In this document: positions 43,825-51,632 of the stretch, one piece after another
How the letters are laid out: every line of letters begins with the position of its first letter
Position numbering within the stretch: position 1 is the first letter of the stretch
DNA from: Cytobacillus sp. FSL H8-0458
GTDB taxonomy: Bacteria > Bacillota > Bacilli > Bacillales > Cytobacillaceae
Assembly (NCBI RefSeq): GCF_038002165.1
Contig: NZ_JBBOBR010000001.1
Span: forward strand, 2,914,001 to 2,978,000
Reading direction: 5' to 3'
Length of the DNA: 64,000 bases
The notes under the pieces: model-generated
What the model saw: the letters and a program-made list of their open reading frames with translations, nothing else
Told to the model about the DNA's origin: nothing
The model's database searches: none
Position numbers and translations under genes: made by a program

Positions 43825-45045
43825 TCAAGCTTTGTATAACAGGCCCACGAGCAGTGCTTCGGCTTCCTCGGCGATTCTCTGTTTTTCGTCCTTAGTGAGT
43901 TCGCCCATAAATCTTCTTGCCAGGGGATGCGAATACAAGGGCAAAGCACTTTCACTGCGCTCTGCAAACTGATCCGCAGTTTTAAAAAGCTCGCTGAAAA
44001 AATCTGATTCATGTGCCAGCTTTTCTTTATTCCACATTCTTTTTTCATTCACTGTGATACCGGAAATCCATACAAATGATTCCTCCTCTGCCTCTTCCTC
44101 CTGCAGCGTTTCGAGGAGCTCCCCATTGGTTATGCTTCTTAATTCGTGATCAGGCATGCATGCATCGGCAAGTATCAGATTTAGGACTGTTCCCTGCCTG
44201 TTTCGCCGCTTTTCTTCCATCAAATTCAAGCAAGTTTCATATACATCCTGATAGTTCACCAATCCGGAAGCATCTATTTCTGCATTTTCCCAGGTAACAG
44301 GAGCAGCCTCCAGAAACTCCGTCTTTGCACCAGAACTATCAAGATCAACTAAATAGCATCCTTTCGGACCGGTTTCTTTCCGGTTTCTACCCTGTATATT
44401 ACCGGGGTATATGACGGGCGGCTCGGAAATGATGACTTCCCGTTTATGTATATGTCCAAGAGCCCAATAATCAAAGCCCTTTCCCAGCAAATCATTTAAA
44501 CGGAACGGCGCATATGGATCATGATCACTGCTGCCTTCAAAAGAACCATGAAGTATTCCAATATGCAGATCAGCTCCATCTTCCCTGCTATATTGATCGA
44601 TCATCCTTTCCAGCACATGTCTCTTAGGGTAGCTGAAACCGTAGAGATGAACAGATGTACCATTTTCAGCAGTATGCTTCACTGCTTCCACCTCACGGGA
44701 AAAAATATGGACATTTTCCGGCATTGGCAAATGGGCCCATCCGCCATCCATATGGTCATGATTACCATGGACTGCATAAACAGCAATCCCGCATTCAGCC
44801 AGCCGCTCCATCTCCTTCCGAAAACGGGTTTGTGCCTTTATGCTCCTGTCTTCACCGTCAAATAAATCCCCGGCTAAGATGACAAAATCCACAGAATGGA
44901 AAATGGCTAAGTCAATTATTTTGGTAAATGCATCAAAAGTACTTTCCTGAAGCTTTTTAAAAATGGCCGGAGGCAAATGCTTCAAACCGGACATTGGACT
45001 ATCCAGGTGCAAGTCTGCAGCATGAATAAACGTAACCCTTTTCAT
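43825..45045 (-). CDS. yhaO: Metallophosphoesterase YhaO (SbcD/Mre11-like)
   Basis: 406-residue nuclease-type phosphoesterase. Motifs: FIHAADLHLDSPMSGL (DxH), ILAGDLFDG (GDxxD), YAVHGNHDHMDG (GNHD), LGILHGSF-type LHIGILHGSFEG, and WALGHIHKREVI (GHxH). It precedes yhaN with a gap of about 24 bp to the preferred TTG. Role in repair of DNA ends is inferred from SbcCD relatives; the pair is part of the SOS regulon in B. subtilis, and a matching box lies 50 bp upstream here. The ribosome-binding site is GAAAGGAAG. Confidence 0.9.
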   Translation of the reverse strand: MKRVTFIHAADLHLDSPMSGLKHLPPAIFKKLQESTFDAFTKIIDLAIFHSVDFVILAGDLFDGEDRSIKAQTRFRKEMERLAECGIAVYAVHGNHDHMDGGWAHLPMPENVHIFSREVEAVKHTAENGTSVHLYGFSYPKRHVLERMIDQYSREDGADLHIGILHGSFEGSSDHDPYAPFRLNDLLGKGFDYWALGHIHKREVIISEPPVIYPGNIQGRNRKETGPKGCYLVDLDSSGAKTEFLEAAPVTWENAEIDASGLVNYQDVYETCLNLMEEKRRNRQGTVLNLILADACMPDHELRSITNGELLETLQEEEAEEESFVWISGITVNEKRMWNKEKLAHESDFFSELFKTADQFAERSESALPLYSHPLARRFMGELTKDEKQRIAEEAEALLVGLLYKA

Positions 45046-45094
45046 GTAAACTTCCTTTCATTCCTTTTTCATTCATTTTACCCCATTTAAAAAG

Positions 45095-45108
45095 CGAATG
45101 CACGTTCC
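45095..45108. promoter_or_regulatory. LexA-like (SOS) box upstream of yhaO
   Basis: CGAATGCACGTTCC matches 12 of 14 positions of CGAACRNRYGTTYG. It is 50 bp before the yhaO start, consistent with LexA control of yhaONM in B. subtilis. Confidence 0.7.
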
Positions 45109-45250
45109 TATTCAAATTGATAAAGATATATCTTTCCTGAGTTTATTTAATTGGTTTTAGACCGGGAAGCTTGTGCATAAAAATGTACAAGACTCTTTCC
45201 CCGAGGACTGGCTTAGAGTTCAGGGGAAATTTAAAGGGCGGAGTGGTATA

Positions 45251-45883
45251 TTGGGAATTGGAATTTATTTAAGTTATGTGTTTCTAGGATTGTCCCTGGC
45301 AGCTCCAATTGGACCGGTAAATGCCGTCAGGCTTGAAAAAGGGATAAAAAATGGTTTCTGGCATGCGTGGATTGTTGGAGTGGGCTCGATGTTTGCTGAT
45401 GCGTTTTATATGCTGGTTGTATACCTGGGGCTTATCCATTTTTTGGATACTCCTTTAGTACAAATCTTTCTGTGGCTTTTTGGAGGATTTATTCTTTTAT
45501 ATACAGGGATCGAAAGTATTGTAAATGCCAATAAAATTTCCATAAGCTATGTGCGCAGCCAGGATTCATTGTTTAAATGCTTTTTCTCCGGATTTATTAT
45601 GTCCATATCCAGCCCTCTCTCCATTCTGTTCTGGCTGGGCATTTACGGATCCGTCCTTGCAAAAACAGCGGCAGCCTATGGAAAAACAGAGCTCTTTTTA
45701 TACAGTACCATGATTTTTCTGGGACTGATGCTATGGGATATTTTTGTGGCAGGATTGACCACAGGGTTTCGCCGATTCCTGACCTCCAAAGGGATCATCA
45801 TCATATCGATTCTTTCAGGATTATCGCTGATTGGATTTGGGGCTTATTTTGCGTTCGAAGGAATAAAGGCATTATTTGCATAA
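45251..45883 (+). CDS. LysE/RhtB family amino acid exporter
   Basis: 210 residues from a TTG at 45251, preceded by GGCGGAGTGG. Six hydrophobic segments; the N-terminal signature FLGLSLAAPIGPVNAVRLEKG and GFWHAWIVGVGSMFADAFYM are typical of LysE transporters. Exports amino acids or related metabolites; substrate unknown. A longer frame from 45173 exists but its first 26 residues are polar and atypical. Divergent from yhaO. Confidence 0.85.
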   Translation: MGIGIYLSYVFLGLSLAAPIGPVNAVRLEKGIKNGFWHAWIVGVGSMFADAFYMLVVYLGLIHFLDTPLVQIFLWLFGGFILLYTGIESIVNANKISISYVRSQDSLFKCFFSGFIMSISSPLSILFWLGIYGSVLAKTAAAYGKTELFLYSTMIFLGLMLWDIFVAGLTTGFRRFLTSKGIIIISILSGLSLIGFGAYFAFEGIKALFA

Positions 45884-45893
45884 ATCATTTCAT

Positions 45894-45932
45894 TTAAAAA
45901 GGCTCCGTTTCTTAAAGACGGAGCTTTTTTCA
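45894..45932. terminator. Bidirectional terminator between the LysE gene and yhaP
   Basis: AAAAAGGCTCCGT and ACGGAGCTTTTTT with an 9-nt loop. Confidence 0.82.
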
Positions 45933-45934
45933 TA

Positions 45935-47185
45935 TTATTCGTTTTTAGTAAGCTGCAATGCTTTTTTAATATCTTTAAATGAATTGGATTTACCATACAT
46001 CAATACTCCGCCCCTGTAGACTCTTGCTCCAAAGACAGCGAGCAGTATAATTGAAACGAGAAGGATCGCAATTCCGAGAATCGGCTCCCATACCGGCAGT
46101 GACAGCATTCCCACTCTCATGAACATGAGCATCGGAGTAAAGAATGGAATATATGACGTGATGGTTACAAAGGAAGCTTCCGGCTGGCTTAAGCCAAACA
46201 TAGCAATCATAAAGCCTGCCACAACCATCAGGGTCATCGGAGTAATCATCTGCTGGATATCTTCAATCCTGCTTACCAGTGAACCAAGAAAAGCCGCCAG
46301 TGTGGCGTAAAGGAAATATCCAAGAATGAAAAAGATGAGTGCATAAGCGATAGTCGAAGCCGGGATGTTTCCAAATCCAAAAAATTCAAAAAAGCCGCCT
46401 TCCATTGTATCGAGATTTTGTTTGACTGAAAAATAACCAACTAATAGTATGAGTGCCATCTGTGTCAGGCTGAGCAGCCCGATTCCCAATATCTTTGCGA
46501 ACATTTGCTTGATTGGGGAGACACTGGATATCAAAATTTCCATGACACGGGAAGACTTTTCTGTAGCTACCTCCATGGCAATCATATTAGCGTATAAGAT
46601 GACTGCAAAATAAATAATAAATAACAGAACATAAACAAGTCCTCTTGCCTGATTCAGTTCTTCTTCTGTTTTAGCGTTTTCTTCAAGAGCTGTCTTATCA
46701 AAAGGCACCGGCTCATATAGTTTGCTTAATTGCTCCGGGCTAAGGTTTATTTGAGTGGCGGCCATTTGCGTTTTCAGCTGCTGCAGCCCGCCCTGCAATT
46801 CGGATGGGATGGCTGAATCGGCTATGCTTCTTGCTTTATAGGCTGCTTCAGGCAGCTCTTCTTTTGTAAAGGATAACAGTAAAAGTCCTTTATACTCTTC
46901 ATCCTTAACAGCATTTTCCCCTTCTGCCTCTGACCCTTCATAGGCAATTAAAGATATATTGTTATTTAGGGCATCCATTTGTTCCTGAAGAGGAGCTAAC
47001 AGCACACCTGTCTCATCGATTACTGCGATTCGTTCTTCATCATCCTTATTGAAATAATCAATAATACCGGATAAGTTGGCAAGACCTGCAACTATCACCA
47101 CAGTAATGAGGGTCGTAACAATAAATGACTTGGTCTTCAGCTTGCTTAAATAAGTATGAAGAAGAATCGTCATAAAGTTATTCAT
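45935..47185 (-). CDS. yhaP: ABC transporter permease YhaP (NatB-like)
   Basis: 416-residue ABC-2-type permease. One N-terminal membrane segment (about 20-40), a large external domain (about 45-165), then five to six membrane segments. Residues such as IIYFAVILYANMIAMEVATEKSSRVMEILISS are characteristic of NatB-type Na+ exporters. The ATG at 47185 overlaps the yhaQ stop by 8 bp. Works with YhaQ; substrate may be sodium or a peptide, from family only. Confidence 0.88.
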   Translation of the reverse strand: MNNFMTILLHTYLSKLKTKSFIVTTLITVVIVAGLANLSGIIDYFNKDDEERIAVIDETGVLLAPLQEQMDALNNNISLIAYEGSEAEGENAVKDEEYKGLLLLSFTKEELPEAAYKARSIADSAIPSELQGGLQQLKTQMAATQINLSPEQLSKLYEPVPFDKTALEENAKTEEELNQARGLVYVLLFIIYFAVILYANMIAMEVATEKSSRVMEILISSVSPIKQMFAKILGIGLLSLTQMALILLVGYFSVKQNLDTMEGGFFEFFGFGNIPASTIAYALIFFILGYFLYATLAAFLGSLVSRIEDIQQMITPMTLMVVAGFMIAMFGLSQPEASFVTITSYIPFFTPMLMFMRVGMLSLPVWEPILGIAILLVSIILLAVFGARVYRGGVLMYGKSNSFKDIKKALQLTKNE

Positions 47186-48077
47186 AGGAAGCACCAGCCT
47201 TTTCTATAAAAATATCATTCAGAGACGGCTCTTCCAAAACAAATTTACGGACAAACCCCTTCTCTGCAACTTCTCTGAAAATAGCTTCAGCGGCATCTTC
47301 ACCGGAAATCTGCAGCTGAATCCCCTCAGCTGTCTGTCTGGCTTTCACCACTCCCCTGATATCCTTCAAAGAGCTTAAATCATAATCTGCATGGATAATA
47401 AGATTTTTTCTGCCAAAGGAACGTTTAATTTCTTTTAAAGATCCGTGCACTACCGGCCGCCCTTTTTGCATAATGCATAAATGCTCACAAAGCTCTTCTA
47501 CATGCTCCATCCTATGTGAGGAAAAGACGATCGTTGTACCGTTATCCTTTAACTCCATAACAGCATCCTTCAGCAGCTCTACATTTACCGGATCCAGTCC
47601 GCTGAATGGTTCATCCAGAATTAAAAGCTTTGGCTTATGTATAACTGCAGTAATAAACTGGATTTTCTGCTGGTTTCCCTTTGAAAGCTCTTCAATTTTT
47701 TTATTGGCGTATTCAGGAACTTTGAATCGCTCAAGCCAATAAGTTAATTCCTTTAAACAGTCCTGCTTTGCCATTCCTCTCAGTTTAGCTAAATAGATAA
47801 CCTGATCCTTGACCTTCAGCTTTGGATATAATCCTCTTTCTTCAGGAAGGTAGCCTATCAGCGGACTGGTTGAATAATCGATGGGATTTCCATTCCACGT
47901 AATCTTTCCTCCGCTGGGATCCAATAGCCCCAGGATCATTCGAAAGGTAGTCGTTTTACCGGCGCCATTCGCCCCGAGGAATCCAAACATCTCACTTTCG
48001 GGAATAGATAGTGACAAATCGTCCACTGCCGTAAACGTACCAAAACGCTTTGTTACATGTTTAAGCTCTAACGCCAT
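47178..48077 (-). CDS. yhaQ: ABC transporter ATP-binding protein YhaQ (NatA-like)
   Basis: 299-residue ATPase. Walker A GANGAGKTT, signature LSKGNQQKIQF, Walker B LLILDEPFSGLDPVN, H-loop FSSHRM. The C-terminal domain (DUF4162-type, about 220-299) is typical of NatA. AAAGGAGGAAATC precedes the ATG. Coupled with yhaP. In the same place in B. subtilis. Confidence 0.9.
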   Translation of the reverse strand: MALELKHVTKRFGTFTAVDDLSLSIPESEMFGFLGANGAGKTTTFRMILGLLDPSGGKITWNGNPIDYSTSPLIGYLPEERGLYPKLKVKDQVIYLAKLRGMAKQDCLKELTYWLERFKVPEYANKKIEELSKGNQQKIQFITAVIHKPKLLILDEPFSGLDPVNVELLKDAVMELKDNGTTIVFSSHRMEHVEELCEHLCIMQKGRPVVHGSLKEIKRSFGRKNLIIHADYDLSSLKDIRGVVKARQTAEGIQLQISGEDAAEAIFREVAEKGFVRKFVLEEPSLNDIFIEKAGASYE

Positions 48078-48257
48078 ATCGATTTCCTCCTTTTCCTATT
48101 TAGCAGTACGTACATAAAAGGCAAAAAGTTCCCTGATTAAAAATATTTTGTATGTTAATTTACTAGATCTCCTATAAATAAATATTTTGCACATTTAAAG
48201 AAATTATGTAAGAATAATAGTAACTATCTGAATTTTATAATAAGAGGGTGTCTCATA

Positions 48258-48443
48258 ATGAAGACTTATAAGCTTACTGCATTTGAACAGGACGGGGAAA
48301 AGATACTGGATGAAGCATTCCAGGCAGCTTCTGATAACGAAGCTAAAAGTGTGGGAGAAAATCTCCTTAAGGAAAAAGGGCTGGATGACAAAACTCACCG
48401 CTGCACCTCTCCTGCCGGCAAGCTGATATTGTTTCATAGGTAA
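48258..48443 (+). CDS. yhzD: YhzD family protein
   Basis: 61-residue protein starting MKTYKLTAFEQDGEKILDEA and ending CTSPAGKLILFHR. It looks like a small soluble alpha/beta protein; it matches B. subtilis YhzD in length and location near yhaQ/yhaR. Function unknown. The ribosome-binding site is poor (AGAGGGTGT at 8-10 nt), yet the divergence from yhaQ and conservation support it being real. Confidence 0.8.
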   Translation: MKTYKLTAFEQDGEKILDEAFQAASDNEAKSVGENLLKEKGLDDKTHRCTSPAGKLILFHR

Positions 48444-48445
48444 AA

Positions 48446-48730
48446 AGAAAAGCGGAAGCGCCTTGCCCACGAAGGAACGCAGACTAAAAGCGCCACGTCC
48501 TGTGGCAACGTCTGCATGACCCCATCCTCCCAATAGCTTTCGCTTTTGATCGTGCGATGATTATGCTGACGAAGCCTTCCTTCTCCTGCGGGCCTCAAGC
48601 ACAAGACGAGCCTCCCGGAAAGGTGTTCTTTCCTTCTGGAAGGGATTGGCTTATGTCTCGTCTTCCTAGGAGCCGCAACTGGACAAGCTTGTGACCTCGA
48701 GGGGATAGGCGCTGGAGCTAGACAGTTATC
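48446..48730. repeat. Dispersed repeat element, copy 2 (about 285 bp)
   Basis: Starts AGAAAAGCGGAAGCGCCTTG and ends GGAGCTAGACAGTTATC. Shares the interior blocks GCACAAGACGAGCCTCCCGG, GACCTCGAGGGG and TAGGCGCTGG with the shorter copy at 8219-8349. It also contains an extra region (48470-48600) absent from copy 1. Fills the gap between yhzD and yhaR. Frames inside it are chance frames. Confidence 0.82.
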
Positions 48731-48754
48731 TGAGTTCAATGATGTACATTCTGG

Positions 48755-48793
48755 TTAAGAAAAGCAAAGGGCTCAGCTCTTTGCTTTTCTTCT
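48755..48793 (-). terminator. Terminator of yhaR
   Basis: AAGAAAAGCAAAG (48757-48769) and CTTTGCTTTTCTT (48779-48791), 13-bp perfect stem with T-rich tail. Confidence 0.82.
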
Positions 48794-48801
48794 GTGGATC
48801 C

Positions 48802-49593
48802 TTATTTCCCCTTAAACACAGGCTTCCTTTTTTCAATAAAGGCCTGGATTCCTTCTTTGTGATCTTCTGTTTGCCGCATTTTATACTGGCCGAGCTTTTC
48901 GAGCTCAAGCACTTTCAGCAGGAGCGGCCGGTTTTTATCAGCAAGAATTTTCTTTGTCTTAATCATTGCTTCTGTCGGTCTGTTCAGCCATTGGCTTAAT
49001 TTTGCATCAACTGCTGTGCTTAAATCAGCTTCTGCTATTTCGTGAATCAACCCCAATTGCAAAGCTTCATCTGCAGTCAGCACTTTTCCTTCCCAGATTA
49101 AATGCTTCGCTTTATCTTCACCAATGCGCTGCTGCAGGAAGAAATGAGCCCCTCCGTCAGGAATTAAGCCGATTCCAATAAAATTCATGGCAAGCTTGCT
49201 GTTCTTGTCTGCCAATATATAATCAGTGGCAAGAGCCAGGCTTAGCCCCAAACCGGCAGCTGCCCCTGTTACAGCACTTATGGTCAGCTTTGGCATGCTA
49301 TAAAGAGTTACAGCCAGCTCGCTAATGCAATCCATCACATCCGGGAAATCGCTTTCATTAGTTTCCAAAAGCATTGTTTTAATATCCCCGCCTGAGGAAA
49401 ATGCGCGGCCCCTTCCTTTCAATACAACAATATCGATCTCATCCATTTGGCCAATATCTTTCATGGAAGTCAAGAGCCCTTTCAGCATTTCCACATTCAA
49501 TGCATTCAATGATTCCGGCCTGTTCATCTCAACCGTTGCCACACGGCCATCAAGCTGCACGCTGACAGTATCAGTTACAAAATCTGTTGTCAA
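48802..49593 (-). CDS. yhaR: Enoyl-CoA hydratase/isomerase family protein YhaR
   Basis: 263-residue crotonase. Segments GRGRAFSSGGDIKTML and TGAAAGLGLSLALATDYILA hold the two oxyanion-hole peptides, and GLIPDGGAHFFLQQRIG lies where the second catalytic Glu normally is; here the usual Glu is replaced (PDGGAHF), which suggests an isomerase-like or altered chemistry. Paralogue of the gene at 9583. GGAGGAG precedes the ATG. Downstream of the acyl-CoA ligase with its own gap, so possibly cotranscribed. Confidence 0.85.
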   Translation of the reverse strand: MTTDFVTDTVSVQLDGRVATVEMNRPESLNALNVEMLKGLLTSMKDIGQMDEIDIVVLKGRGRAFSSGGDIKTMLLETNESDFPDVMDCISELAVTLYSMPKLTISAVTGAAAGLGLSLALATDYILADKNSKLAMNFIGIGLIPDGGAHFFLQQRIGEDKAKHLIWEGKVLTADEALQLGLIHEIAEADLSTAVDAKLSQWLNRPTEAMIKTKKILADKNRPLLLKVLELEKLGQYKMRQTEDHKEGIQAFIEKRKPVFKGK

Positions 49594-49799
49594 AATACTT
49601 CTCCTCCTTAATAAGCTTCTTTTATTATAAAGAGTATTATTATATTTAAAAAGTGTTTTATCTAAAAATTTATAATTTTGTCACTTGTTTGTCACGGCTT
49701 TGAAAATCCATCCATCTTATTTTCACTTTAGCAGAATAAACGGTATCTTTCCGGTGGGTTGACGCAGCTTGTTTAGCTATTTTTTAAACTTGAAGAATT

Positions 49800-49830
49800 T
49801 AAAAAGCAGCATCCACTGAAGGATGCTGCA
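49800..49830 (-). terminator. Terminator of the acyl-CoA ligase gene
   Basis: GCAGCATCC and GGATGCTGC around a 6-nt loop; minus strand continues TTTTTAAATTC. Confidence 0.8.
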
Positions 49831-49842
49831 CTTGACTCTTAT

Positions 49843-51468
49843 TTACTTTGCCTGTCCTGTATATTCTTTTTGGACCTGGTCTCTTAAAGCCATTTTGAGA
49901 AATTTCCCTACAGAGGTTTTTGGTATTTCCTCAAAGAAAAGTATTTCATCCGGAAGCCACCATTTTGCAAATTGCGGCTTCAGGAATTCATAAAGCTCTT
50001 CTTTTGTGGTTTGCCCTTTAAATGGCTCTTTCAGAACCACGCATGCCACCGGCCTCTCCTGCCATTGCTCATGCGGGACAGCAACAACCGCTGCCTCAAA
50101 TACTGATTCATGAGCCATTAAGACATTTTCGATATCAACGGAAGAAATCCACTCCCCTCCGCTTTTAATTAAATCTTTTGTCCGGTCAACGATTTTCATA
50201 AATCCTTCTTCATCAATGGTTACGACATCTCCCGTGTAGAGCCAGCCATCACGGAATGCTTCATTGGTCCGCTCATCTTTATAATATTCAGAAGCAATCC
50301 ATGGCCCTCTTATGGCGAGTTCCCCCATTTCCTTCCCATCCCATGCTGCTTCCCCATCCTTGCCGGCAATCTTCATTTCCAGCCCAGGTACAAGAATGCC
50401 CTGTTTGGCTTTTATGTCCAGCTTCTCTTCGGCAGATAGCTCTTCCTGATAGCTTTTTAAAGTCGAAATAACAACAAGCGGGCTTGTTTCAGTCATTCCA
50501 TATGCATGCATGAATGGAATTTTGTGCTTTTGCTCGAAGGCTTTAATCATGCCTTTTGGCGCTGCCGAACCTCCACACAAAACCGATCGAAGTGAGCTCA
50601 TATCATATTTATTTTCATCGAGTTCTTTTAATAATCCGAGCCAGATTGTCGGCACTCCGGCTGTTATGGTAACTTTTTCAGTTTGAATAAGTTCTGCCAG
50701 AAGTTTCGGTGTAAAATATGGCCCCGGCAATACAAGAGCGGTTCCAAACCAGACAGCAGCAAACGGCAGCCCCCATGCGTTTACATGGAACATCGGCACT
50801 ACCGGAAGAGCGATATCTTTCTCACTTACCGCTGCACTGTCTGCCATCCCAAGTGCCATACTGTGGAGAACAATGCCTCTGTGGGAATAGACTACACCTT
50901 TAGGGTTGCCTGTAGTTGCTGAGGTATAGCACATTCCCGCTGGTAAATTTTCATCCAGATCATCAGGATATTCATAGGCACCGCTTGCTTCATTGATAAG
51001 CGTTTCATAGTGGTATACCGGCGAAAGAGACGTCTCCGGCAATTCTTCTTCATCTGTCATAATAATGAACGCCTTTACCGTCTTCAATTCATCCTTAACC
51101 TTCTCAATCAGCGGTACAATGTCAGGATCGATAAGCAGCACTTTATCTTCTGCATGGTTAATAATATATGTAATATGCTGAGGTGAAAGACGGATATTAA
51201 TCGTGTGGAGAACGGCTCCGCTGCAGGGTATGGCGAAATAAGCTTCCAGGTGGCGATGATGGTTCCATGCCAGTGTCCCGACCTTATCCCCTCTATCTAC
51301 TCCCAGCTTTTGCAGGCTTTCTGCCAGCTTTCTGGTCCGTTCTGCAATCTCCTTATATGTAAATCTCTGAATTCCGCCGGCCGTTCTTGAAACGACCGTT
51401 TTCTTTGGAAAATACTTTTCTGCCCGCTTGATCATTTGCGTCATAGTCAAAGGTGTCTGCATCATCAT
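49843..51468 (-). CDS. Fatty-acyl-CoA ligase (AMP-binding)
   Basis: 541-residue ANL-family ligase. ATP loop GMCYTSATTGNPKGVVYSHR, then HAYGMTETSPLVV, YTGDVVTIDEEGFMKIVDR, and Lys in PKTSVGKFLKMALRD. The 'TSATTGNPKG' variant and overall length match medium/long-chain acyl-CoA ligases of the AlkK type rather than LcfB. A cre site is 18 bp upstream of the ATG, so it should be subject to catabolite repression. Three ATG codons in tandem start the gene; AAAGGGGG fits the first. Confidence 0.88.
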   Translation of the reverse strand: MMMQTPLTMTQMIKRAEKYFPKKTVVSRTAGGIQRFTYKEIAERTRKLAESLQKLGVDRGDKVGTLAWNHHRHLEAYFAIPCSGAVLHTINIRLSPQHITYIINHAEDKVLLIDPDIVPLIEKVKDELKTVKAFIIMTDEEELPETSLSPVYHYETLINEASGAYEYPDDLDENLPAGMCYTSATTGNPKGVVYSHRGIVLHSMALGMADSAAVSEKDIALPVVPMFHVNAWGLPFAAVWFGTALVLPGPYFTPKLLAELIQTEKVTITAGVPTIWLGLLKELDENKYDMSSLRSVLCGGSAAPKGMIKAFEQKHKIPFMHAYGMTETSPLVVISTLKSYQEELSAEEKLDIKAKQGILVPGLEMKIAGKDGEAAWDGKEMGELAIRGPWIASEYYKDERTNEAFRDGWLYTGDVVTIDEEGFMKIVDRTKDLIKSGGEWISSVDIENVLMAHESVFEAAVVAVPHEQWQERPVACVVLKEPFKGQTTKEELYEFLKPQFAKWWLPDEILFFEEIPKTSVGKFLKMALRDQVQKEYTGQAK

Positions 51469-51485
51469 TACAATTCCCCCTTTTT

Positions 51486-51500
51486 AGAAAACGCTTACAT
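51486..51500 (-). promoter_or_regulatory. cre site (CcpA) upstream of the acyl-CoA ligase gene
   Basis: On the minus strand ATGTAAGCGTTTTCT fits the cre consensus WTGNAANCGNWNNCW at every position. It lies between the promoter region and the ribosome-binding site. Confidence 0.8.
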
Positions 51501-51597
51501 TTAGAATTATAGAGTTCTATGATCTTTTACCTAATTCATTCTCTTAATTTTCAGGAATTCCTTTAATATTTTTCTTAATTTTCTAAAATATATTTAA

Positions 51598-51632
51598 AAT
51601 AAAAATCCCCGCCTATTCGGCAAGGGATTCGT
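51598..51632 (-). terminator. Terminator of hemZ
   Basis: ATCCCCGCC and GGCAAGGGAT around TATTC with bulges, minus strand then TTTTTATTTTAAAT; it overlaps the end of hemZ. Confidence 0.6.

Noticed and set aside
48434..48739. Minus-strand frame of about 100 codons in the long dispersed repeat
   Set aside because: Coincides with the non-coding repeat; the shorter copy at 8219 does not preserve the frame.
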